This document shows, piece by piece, positions 57,972 through 64,000 of a stretch of DNA of 64,000 nucleotides. Below the pieces are notes generated by a model. That model ran no database searches and was not told where the DNA came from. It saw only the letters and a program-made list of their open reading frames with translations. Origin of the DNA: Mesorhizobium sp. CAU 1732. GTDB taxonomy: Bacteria; Pseudomonadota; Alphaproteobacteria; Rhizobiales; Rhizobiaceae. The translations under genes and the position numbers were made by a program. The stretch spans positions 3,038,001 through 3,102,000 of the forward strand of contig NZ_JBDQQR010000001.1 in NCBI RefSeq assembly GCF_039888675.1, in the 5' to 3' direction. The stretch's first letter is position 1. Every line of letters starts with the position of its first letter.

Positions 57972-60149
57972 ATGGGGCTGGTGGCTCGCAAGACGGCCGT
58001 TCTGCTTGGCGGAGCGGCAATGGCGATGGTGGCTGGGATAATGCAGGCGTCCGCACAGGACACGGCAACGCATCCGCAGACGACGGCGCAGGCGCAAAAG
58101 CAGGGTCGCGTGACCCTTCTCCAGCGTCTTGTCGTCGGCGCGGGCGTCGAGAAGGTTGCGATCGACACGCCGCAATCCGTAACCGTCGTCGATCAGGAAG
58201 AAATCGACATCTTGCAGCCACAGAGCATCGGCGACGTGTTGCGGTCGGTGCCCGGTGTGAACGTGACGGGCTCGGATCGCGTGCTCGGCCAGAGCTTCAA
58301 CATTCGCGGCGTCGGCGCGCCCGAGAACAGCGGCGATGCGGGACGCATCATCGTGAATGTCGACGGCGTGCAGAAGTTCTACGAACAGTACCGCCTCGGC
58401 TCGTTCTTCTCCGATCCCGAACTCTACAAGCGCGTCGAAGTGCTTCGCGGGCCGGCCTCGTCCACGCTATACGGCTCCGGCGCGCTCGGCGGCGTCATCA
58501 ATTTCGAGACCAAGGACGCCTCGGACTTCATCGCCGACGGACAGAGCGGCGCACTGCGCATGAAGAGCAGCTATTCGAGCAATGGCGATGGATGGCTGTT
58601 CTCCCCGGTTCTCGCGCATCGCTTCAACGAAGCCGCCGAACTGCTGGTCGCGGGAAACTATCGCTTTGCCGACCCCTATAAGGACGGCGCGGGCAACGAG
58701 ATCATCGGCAGCAACTTCAAGGCGTGGTCGGGGCTCGTCAAGGGCACCTTCAACGTCGGCGACGAAGGCACGCTGCGCGCGTCCTATCAGCGGTGGGATT
58801 CCGATCTCGACCGCCAGCAGCTCTCGCAGACCAGCACGGCCGCGTTCTTCGGCCTCATCGATCGCCACGTCGTCGACCAGACGGCGATCGTTTCCTACGA
58901 GAACCCGTTCAGCGACAACGACATGCTGGACGTGAAGGTCTCGGCGTCCTACTCCGACACCAGCAACAGCCAGCGCAACGCCGACCTGCGGCCGGCTTGC
59001 AGCCCCGGAAGCTTCGCCGTGGTCTGCGATTCCGACTATGCCTACCGGACATGGCAGTTGAACGCCCAGAACACGATAGCTTGGAGCGGCGGCAACTGGG
59101 AAAACCACCTTACTTTCGGCAGCCAGACCACCTTCCAGACGCGCGAGGCGCAATCCTTCTTCAACAACGGCACGGCGTTCCCGGTCACCTTCCATCCCGA
59201 AGGGACGGATTTCAAAACCGGAATATTCGTACAGAACGAGTTCGTCTGGGACGAGAAGCTGACGCTCATCCCGGGTGTGCGGCTCGACTGGCATAGCCTT
59301 TCGCCGGACGGCAACGTGATCGATCCGGGAACCGGCCTGACGGCCTCCGACACCAACGACACGGCGATCTCGCCCAAGATCGCGGCGCACTACCGCTTCA
59401 ACGACACGCTTGCCGTGTTCGGCTCCATCGCCCACACCGAGCGCTTCCCGACGATCGACGAGGTTTTCTCGACGGCGAGTTCGTCGGCGATCTTCTATCC
59501 GAGCCTCGGCCTGCGCAAGGAGCGATCGAACAATTTCGAGGCCGGTTTCGCGCTCTCCGGCTACGACATGTTGCAGGGCGGGGATTCCGGGCAGGTCAAG
59601 GTGACCGGCTTCTACAATGACGTGACCGACCTGATCATACTCGACTCGCCCTTCACCCCCGGCCTGAACCCCCGGCCCGGCTTCCGGAACGTCGACGAGG
59701 CCGAGATCTATGGCTTCGAGGTCGAGGCGGCCTACGAAGCGGACTACGTCTTCGCCAACGCGTCCTATTCGCATGTCGTCGGCAAGGACAAGTCGGATGG
59801 GTCCTACCTGACCTCGGTCGCGCCGCATGCGCTCGCCTTCACCATCGGCGGCAAGATTCCGCAGCATGACCTCCGCTTCGGCTGGCGTTCGCGCATCATC
59901 TCGAACCCACAGGATCCCGCGCTCGTGAGCGATACACCGCCGGTCCCCAACACCACCCGTTACGCCAAGGCCTTCGACGTCCATGACGTCTTCGCAACCT
60001 GGAAGCCTCAGGACAACCAGTTCGCGGGCTGGGAAGTGACCGGCGGAATCGACAACATTTTCAACCAGGACTACAAGGAATTCCTGAACAACGACCGTGC
60101 CATGGGCCGGACGTTCAAGGTCTCCTTGTCCAAGCAGATAGGATGGTAG
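57972..60149 (+). CDS. hmuR: TonB-dependent heme/hemoglobin outer-membrane receptor
   Basis: 725 residues. A signal peptide ends MQASAQ near residue 29, then the plug domain (VTVVDQEEIDILQPQSIGDV as part, NIRGVGAPENSGDAGRIIVN, VEVLRGPASSTLYGSGALGG) and a 22-strand barrel ending FKVSLSKQIGW with the aromatic C-terminus. VFGSIAHTERFPTIDEVF resembles the FRAP/NPNL receptor region of heme receptors. It imports heme with energy from the TonB-ExbBD system encoded just downstream. AGGAG precedes ATG. Confidence 0.93.
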   Translation: MGLVARKTAVLLGGAAMAMVAGIMQASAQDTATHPQTTAQAQKQGRVTLLQRLVVGAGVEKVAIDTPQSVTVVDQEEIDILQPQSIGDVLRSVPGVNVTGSDRVLGQSFNIRGVGAPENSGDAGRIIVNVDGVQKFYEQYRLGSFFSDPELYKRVEVLRGPASSTLYGSGALGGVINFETKDASDFIADGQSGALRMKSSYSSNGDGWLFSPVLAHRFNEAAELLVAGNYRFADPYKDGAGNEIIGSNFKAWSGLVKGTFNVGDEGTLRASYQRWDSDLDRQQLSQTSTAAFFGLIDRHVVDQTAIVSYENPFSDNDMLDVKVSASYSDTSNSQRNADLRPACSPGSFAVVCDSDYAYRTWQLNAQNTIAWSGGNWENHLTFGSQTTFQTREAQSFFNNGTAFPVTFHPEGTDFKTGIFVQNEFVWDEKLTLIPGVRLDWHSLSPDGNVIDPGTGLTASDTNDTAISPKIAAHYRFNDTLAVFGSIAHTERFPTIDEVFSTASSSAIFYPSLGLRKERSNNFEAGFALSGYDMLQGGDSGQVKVTGFYNDVTDLIILDSPFTPGLNPRPGFRNVDEAEIYGFEVEAAYEADYVFANASYSHVVGKDKSDGSYLTSVAPHALAFTIGGKIPQHDLRFGWRSRIISNPQDPALVSDTPPVPNTTRYAKAFDVHDVFATWKPQDNQFAGWEVTGGIDNIFNQDYKEFLNNDRAMGRTFKVSLSKQIGW

Positions 60150-60151
60150 GC

Positions 60152-60604
60152 ATGCGACACGCAGCTATGGGCCGTTTTCTGACCTCGGTCCTGCTGATGG
60201 CCGCAGCGCCGTTGCACCACGCGACGGCGCAAGGGACGGAGGAGCAATCCTCCGCCCCCGCTCTTCGGGTGGAACTCAATGCCACGCAGCCCACCGACAA
60301 TGGCTGCAGGTTCACCTTCGTCGTCACCAACGCATTGCAGGGCGAACTCGCCAACGCCGCGTTCGAGCTCGTTCTGTTCGACAAGGCTGGCATGGTGAGC
60401 CGCCTGACGATCGTGGATTTCAAGGATTTGCCACAGGGCAAGACCAAGGTCAGGCAGTTCGACTTCTCAGGCGTCGATTGCAACAATCTTGGCCGGGTGC
60501 TGGTCAACGACGCCACGCAATGCGTCGGCGACGGCATTGGGACGGGGGCCTGCATACGCGGCCTCGAGACAGAAACGCGTACGGAAATCCGGTTCGGCAG
60601 CTAA
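60152..60604 (+). CDS. Periplasmic Tat/Sec-exported protein of the heme locus, unknown function
   Basis: 150 residues. A signal peptide MRHAAMGRFLTSVLLMAAAP ends near ATAQG. The mature domain has four Cys (NGCRF, VDCNN, TQCVG, GACIR), enough for two disulfides, and beta-type sequence (RFTFVVTNALQGELANAAFE). It starts next to the hmuR stop and lies 3 nt before exbB, so it is made with the heme uptake machinery. ATG 60143 is an alternative start. A heme-transfer or TonB-associated role is possible but unsupported. Confidence 0.75.
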   Translation: MRHAAMGRFLTSVLLMAAAPLHHATAQGTEEQSSAPALRVELNATQPTDNGCRFTFVVTNALQGELANAAFELVLFDKAGMVSRLTIVDFKDLPQGKTKVRQFDFSGVDCNNLGRVLVNDATQCVGDGIGTGACIRGLETETRTEIRFGS

Positions 60605-60607
60605 CAC

Positions 60608-61555
60608 ATGATCATCACACGTCTATCCGCCCGGGCATCGGGCCGGCTCGTCGCACTGCTTCTCGCCGGCTGGATGGCATCCGCCCTGACGCTGGGAAGC
60701 GCCGCACATGCGCAGCAGACGCCGCCAGCGCCTATTGAGCAGCAGGCGCCAGCGCCGACGACACCCGATCAGCCTGCGGCGGATACCGCCCAGCAGCCCG
60801 TGCCGCTGGAGACCGAGGCGAGCCCGCGCGACGGCACGCTCCCCCACGACCTGTCCCCATGGGGCATGTTCATGGCGGCCGACTGGGTCGTCAAAGCTGT
60901 CATGATCGGCCTCGCCATCGCCTCGCTGATCACCTGGACCGTCTGGCTGGCGAAGACGCTGGAACTCGCGGGCGCCAAGCGCCGCGTGTCGGGCGCACTC
61001 GACCGCATCGTCAGTGCCCGGAGCCTGCTGGAAGCGGGACGGGAGCTGGAGAACAGGGGCAAGGGTCCCGCCATGCTCATGGTCCGCGCGGCCGGCCACG
61101 AACTTGCGATGTCGGAAACGACGCTCGACCACGGCGGCGCGGCGGGCCTGAAAGAACGCATCACGTCGCATCTCGGACGCATCGAGGCGCAGGCGGCACG
61201 CCGCATGACGCGCGGAACGGGTGTTCTGGCGACGATCGGCTCGACGGCTCCGTTCGTCGGCCTCTTCGGAACCGTCTGGGGCATCATGAACTCGTTCATC
61301 GGCATCTCGGAAGCGCAGACGACGAACCTCGCAATCGTCGCGCCGGGCATCGCCGAAGCCCTTCTCGCGACCGCACTGGGTCTCGTCGCTGCGATTCCCG
61401 CCGTCGTGATCTACAACGTCTTCGCGCGGGGCATTTCGGGCTACAGGCTTCTTCTGGCGGACGCCTCCGCAGCGGTGGAGCGTCTGGTGAGCCGTGACCT
61501 CGACCATCGCGCGGCGCAGCCAGGCCGCGCACCGGTGACGCGGGCAGCGGAGTAG
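60608..61555 (+). CDS. exbB: Proton-channel subunit ExbB
   Basis: 315 residues. A Pro/Gln-rich N-terminal extension with a signal-like start is followed by three membrane spans; GVLATIGSTAPFVGLFGTVW and GIMNSFIGISEAQTTNLAIV are the core ExbB blocks, and LLATALGLVAAIPAVVIYNV the last span. It forms the pentameric channel that energises TonB. The long N-terminal periplasmic extension is typical of alphaproteobacterial ExbB. Confidence 0.94.
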   Translation: MIITRLSARASGRLVALLLAGWMASALTLGSAAHAQQTPPAPIEQQAPAPTTPDQPAADTAQQPVPLETEASPRDGTLPHDLSPWGMFMAADWVVKAVMIGLAIASLITWTVWLAKTLELAGAKRRVSGALDRIVSARSLLEAGRELENRGKGPAMLMVRAAGHELAMSETTLDHGGAAGLKERITSHLGRIEAQAARRMTRGTGVLATIGSTAPFVGLFGTVWGIMNSFIGISEAQTTNLAIVAPGIAEALLATALGLVAAIPAVVIYNVFARGISGYRLLLADASAAVERLVSRDLDHRAAQPGRAPVTRAAE

Positions 61556-61559
61556 CGGG

Positions 61560-62027
61560 ATGGCCGGAAGCCTGAAGTCCAGCACCGAGAACGACGATCT
61601 CGCGGAAAACCACGAGATCAACGTCACGCCCTTCATCGACGTGATGCTCGTGCTGCTCATCATCTTCATGGTCGCGGCTCCGCTTGCGACCGTGGACGTC
61701 AATGTCGATCTTCCGACCTCGGCCGCCCAGCCCCAGCCGCGCCCGGACGAACCGGTCTACGTCACTGTGCAGGACGATTTGTCGGTCAGCGTCGGCAACG
61801 AACAGGTGACGCACGAGGCGGTGCGCGGCGCCCTCGATCGCATCACCGAGGGCGATCGAGACGCACGGATATTCCTGCGTGCCGACAAGGCCGTGCCCTA
61901 TGGCGACCTGATGATCGTGATGAACGTGCTGCGCATCAGCGGCTACACCAAGATCGCGCTCGTCGGGCTCGAAGGGCCGGTCGCCTCGCCCGCCGCCGAC
62001 GACACAGAGACCACCGACACAGAATGA
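61560..62027 (+). CDS. exbD: Proton-channel subunit ExbD
   Basis: 155 residues. One N-terminal span with the conserved Asp: INVTPFIDVMLVLLIIFMVA, followed by a periplasmic domain (VYVTVQDDLSVSVGNEQVTH, RADKAVPYGDLMIVMNVLRI). It works with ExbB to harness the proton gradient for TonB. It overlaps tonB by 4 bp. Confidence 0.94.
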   Translation: MAGSLKSSTENDDLAENHEINVTPFIDVMLVLLIIFMVAAPLATVDVNVDLPTSAAQPQPRPDEPVYVTVQDDLSVSVGNEQVTHEAVRGALDRITEGDRDARIFLRADKAVPYGDLMIVMNVLRISGYTKIALVGLEGPVASPAADDTETTDTE

Positions 62028-63058
62028 TGGCGCATCCCGACATAGCCTGGTCACGGCAGCTCGCCAGAACCTCCAGGGCCCAGCTTGCGGTGTGGACGAC
62101 AGCGGCGGTCGTGATGTTCAGTGCGCACGCCGGTGCCGCGTGGTGGCTGATGCGCACGCCGCCAGCGCCCCTGGTGCAGATCGAAGGCGGCGCGCCCATC
62201 GAGGTCGATCTGGCGGCCCTCGGTGTCGCAGAGGCAGATCAGGTTGCGGCAGGCGAGGTGACCGATACCGTCGAACCCACCGAAGCCGACGCCGTCGAGC
62301 CTGTCGAGCAGGCCACGCAGGCGCAGCCCGCCGAAACGCCGCCGGTAGAGCAGGCCGAACCCGTCGAGCAGGCTGCACCTCCACCGGTTCAGCCAGCAGA
62401 GCCGGTAGAGACCGCAACGCCTGTCGAGACCCCACCCGTGGAAACGACGCCGATCGAGGCGTCCCCGCCCTCGGACGTGTCGATCGCGACCGCGACACCG
62501 GTCGAAGAAGCGCAGCCCGTCGAGGAACCGGACGAACTGGCCGCGATCGAAGACGTTCCGCTGCCGTCCCCTCGGCCCGAATACACGCCGCCAGCGCCAC
62601 CTGTGGAGCGCCAGCGGACCGAACGTCCAAAACGCGAAGAGCCTGCGCCGAGACGACAGGCAGAGCGCCCTGCCGCCGGCTCGCAGGGACAGAACCAGGC
62701 CGATGCCCGCCGGGGCTCTGCCAGCGGCTCCGAGAACGCGCGTGCAACCCAGCAATCCGAACGCGGCCACCGCAACACGCAGGCCGGCAATGCCGCGATG
62801 TCCAACTATCCCGGAAAGGTGACGTCGAAGCTGCGTCGCGCCTTGCGGCAGACGCGCGGACGCGGACGTGGCGAAGTTCTGGTGAGCTTCACGGTCAGCG
62901 GCTCCGGCGCAGTCGGGTCAGTCAGCATCGCGCGCAGCTCCGGTTCGCCGGACCTCGATCAGGCCGCGCTCGACACGGTTCGGCGTGCATCGCCGTTCCC
63001 TCCGACGCCGGACGGCAGAAATTGGCCGTTCCGACAGCCGCTGGGCTTCGGACGCTGA
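62024..63058 (+). CDS. tonB: Energy-transducing protein TonB
   Basis: 344 residues. A membrane span (about 18-40) is followed by a long Pro/Glu/Val-rich linker (repeats such as VEQAEPVEQAAPP and VETATPVETPPVE) that spans the periplasm, and the C-terminal TonB domain YPGKVTSKLRRALRQTRGRG, GEVLVSFTVSGSGAVGSVSI and SGSPDLDQAALDTVRRASPF. It delivers energy to HmuR. It overlaps the exbD stop (ATG 62024). Confidence 0.93.
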   Translation: MMAHPDIAWSRQLARTSRAQLAVWTTAAVVMFSAHAGAAWWLMRTPPAPLVQIEGGAPIEVDLAALGVAEADQVAAGEVTDTVEPTEADAVEPVEQATQAQPAETPPVEQAEPVEQAAPPPVQPAEPVETATPVETPPVETTPIEASPPSDVSIATATPVEEAQPVEEPDELAAIEDVPLPSPRPEYTPPAPPVERQRTERPKREEPAPRRQAERPAAGSQGQNQADARRGSASGSENARATQQSERGHRNTQAGNAAMSNYPGKVTSKLRRALRQTRGRGRGEVLVSFTVSGSGAVGSVSIARSSGSPDLDQAALDTVRRASPFPPTPDGRNWPFRQPLGFGR

Positions 63059-63079
63059 CTGCGATCGAAAGGAAGACCG

Positions 63080-63328
63080 ATGTCCGACATGATCGCCCTT
63101 CACCGCCTTGCTGCATCCAGAGGCGACGGGCTGCACCCCAAGCTGCTCGACCTCCTGGCACACCGCGAGGCGCTCATCGAGGGCAATCCCGGCATCGTCG
63201 AGATCAACGCGACCCAGTCGGGCCCCAACCCGACCGGCGCGGTCCCCGACTTTCTTCCCGGCAACGTGGTAGGCTTCAGACCAAAGCCAACCGTGGCTGC
63301 CAGCCAGCCCAAAGCATCACTGAAATAA
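63080..63328 (+). CDS. Small protein of the heme locus, unknown function
   Basis: 82 residues from ATG 63080, with GAAAGGAAG upstream. It contains LHRLAASRGDGLHPKLLDLL and a Pro-rich end GPNPTGAVPDFLPGNVVGF. There is no membrane span or signal, so it is cytoplasmic. It lies between tonB and hmuQ with normal spacing, so it belongs to the heme operon. The family is not recognised. Confidence 0.75.
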   Translation: MSDMIALHRLAASRGDGLHPKLLDLLAHREALIEGNPGIVEINATQSGPNPTGAVPDFLPGNVVGFRPKPTVAASQPKASLK

Positions 63329-63344
63329 ACTCGAAAGGACAAGC

Positions 63345-63659
63345 ATGTACATCGCAATGAACCGCTTCAAGGTGAAGACCGGCTCCGAGGACGATTTCGA
63401 AGCGGTCTGGAAGAACCGCGACTCGACCCTCCACGAGATGGCCGGGTTTCGCGAGTTCCACCTGCTGCGCGGGCCGGTGAACGCCGAGGAAGGCTACACA
63501 CTGTTCGCCTCGCACACCGTGTGGGAAAGCCATGACGACTTCGTCGCATGGACGAAGTCGCAGAATTTCCGTGACGCCCACAAGAATGCCGGCGACCGCA
63601 AGCCCGCCTATATCGGCCACCCGCAGTTCGAGGGTTTCTCGATCGTCGAAGGCGCCTGA
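63345..63659 (+). CDS. hmuQ: Heme-degrading monooxygenase (IsdG/HmuQ type)
   Basis: 104 residues, antibiotic-biosynthesis-monooxygenase fold. The start MYIAMNRFKVKTGSEDDFEA holds the conserved Asn, and LFASHTVWESHDDFVAWTKS then FRDAHKNAG holds the Trp and His that bind heme in IsdG/HmuQ. It splits heme to release iron in the cytoplasm. AAAGGA precedes ATG. Last gene of the heme operon. Confidence 0.88.
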   Translation: MYIAMNRFKVKTGSEDDFEAVWKNRDSTLHEMAGFREFHLLRGPVNAEEGYTLFASHTVWESHDDFVAWTKSQNFRDAHKNAGDRKPAYIGHPQFEGFSIVEGA

Positions 63660-63673
63660 AATCCTTGTTTTGA

Positions 63674-63719
63674 GCATCGGAATAACCCGAAAACCGGATT
63701 CCACTTTTCGGTCCGATGC
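63674..63719. repeat. Palindromic intergenic repeat of rhizobial type
   Basis: An outer inverted repeat, GCATCGGA (63674-63681) and TCCGATGC (63712-63719), encloses an inner one, CCGAAAA (63687-63693) and TTTTCGG (63705-63711). Sequences of this form, with the AACCGG..TTCCACTTTTC core, are widespread between genes in Rhizobiales. It lies between convergent hmuQ and putA and may also serve as a bidirectional terminator. No other copy was seen in the window. Confidence 0.6.
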
Positions 63720-63720
63720 C

Positions 63721-64000
63721 CTACTCCGCCGCGGCGAGCAGGCTGGCATTGCCGCCTGCCGCCGTGGTGTCGACGCAGACGGCCCGCTCATGCGTATAGG
63801 CCGTCGGATTGATCACCGCGGCGACCAGCCTCACGATCGGCCCTTCGCGGCCCGCCAGGGCCGTACGCACGGCCCGCAGCGTGGCTTCGTCTGCCGATGT
63901 CGCCACCACTTCGACGGCGAGTTCGCCAAGGTCGGCCGCATCCACGATCCCGTCGATGGCCTCGACCGGCATGCCTTTGCCGGTCAGGGACGACAGTGCG
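63721..64000 (-). CDS. putA: Bifunctional proline dehydrogenase/P5C dehydrogenase, C-terminal fragment
   Basis: 93 codons open to the right edge, ending with TAG-type stop at 63721. The end ERAVCVDTTAAGGNASLLAA is diagnostic of the PutA C-terminus, where it closes the ALDH-superfamily tail. The visible part also has KGMPVEAIDGI. The remaining large N-terminal part lies outside the window. It converges on the heme operon across the palindromic repeat. Confidence 0.9.
   Translation of the reverse strand, partial: ALSSLTGKGMPVEAIDGIVDAADLGELAVEVVATSADEATLRAVRTALAGREGPIVRLVAAVINPTAYTHERAVCVDTTAAGGNASLLAAAE

Overview
The window reads as a GC-rich chromosomal stretch from an alphaproteobacterium of the order Hyphomicrobiales (Rhizobiales). 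This rests on gene content: a RirA-type iron regulator beside a hmuPSTUV/hmuR/hmuQ heme-uptake locus with its own exbB-exbD-tonB, a rhizobial-order phnGHIJKL C-P lyase cluster, a DUF1045 phosphonate gene, a two-domain aldehyde dehydrogenase beside deoC, and many ATGA/GTGA stop-start overlaps. No rRNA, tRNA, CRISPR array, phage or complete IS was seen. The only transposon trace is a short IS5-type transposase remnant near 2.75 kb.

Layout. 1-13.9 kb is a catabolic region: a CoA-transferase (cut by the left edge), an HMG-CoA-lyase-type enzyme, a divergent GntR regulator with a double palindrome between them, and an FMN monooxygenase. It continues with a complete branched-chain-amino-acid-type ABC importer, an XRE-cupin regulator, and an acyl-CoA ligase / thiolase-like / DUF35 / SDR operon. 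The importer and the ligase operon carry the same four-block promoter/operator motif (4233-4271 and 9750-9788), so they probably form one regulon. 14-17.8 kb holds an orphan protein, a YdeP-type molybdopterin oxidoreductase and a cytochrome b561. 17.8-25.8 kb holds a CDP-alcohol phosphotransferase, a membrane sulfatase-fold protein, a flippase-like protein, an NMT1-type ABC importer with a fused double permease, and a glycosyltransferase.

25.8-38.5 kb is a full phosphonate uptake and C-P lyase locus on the minus strand (phnGHI, phnJKL, a hexapeptide transferase, phnDCE1E2, DUF1045-phnM-phnN) with divergent phnF. Two arrays of 11-bp PhoB-like repeats precede phnD and DUF1045. A small plus-strand gene sits between phnI and phnJ. 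38.5-44 kb holds an AbrB-type membrane protein, deoC, a double aldehyde dehydrogenase and maleylacetoacetate isomerase.

44.1-45.8 kb is the most novel-looking unit: an exported Gly/Ser/Arg repeat protein with a Tat-like leader, a strong intercistronic hairpin, and a fused HPr-kinase-like/PqqD (RRE) protein. It looks like a minimal peptide-modification system. 45.8-50.1 kb holds MaoC, an FMN 2-hydroxyacid oxidase, a phasin, DUF445 and a GNAT. 50.2-53.1 kb holds a secreted subtilisin-like protease divergent from an ECF sigma/anti-sigma pair. 53.1-63.7 kb is the heme locus under probable RirA control, with a TGA-N9-TCA box between hmuP and hmuR. The window ends in the 3' end of putA, preceded by a palindromic intergenic repeat.
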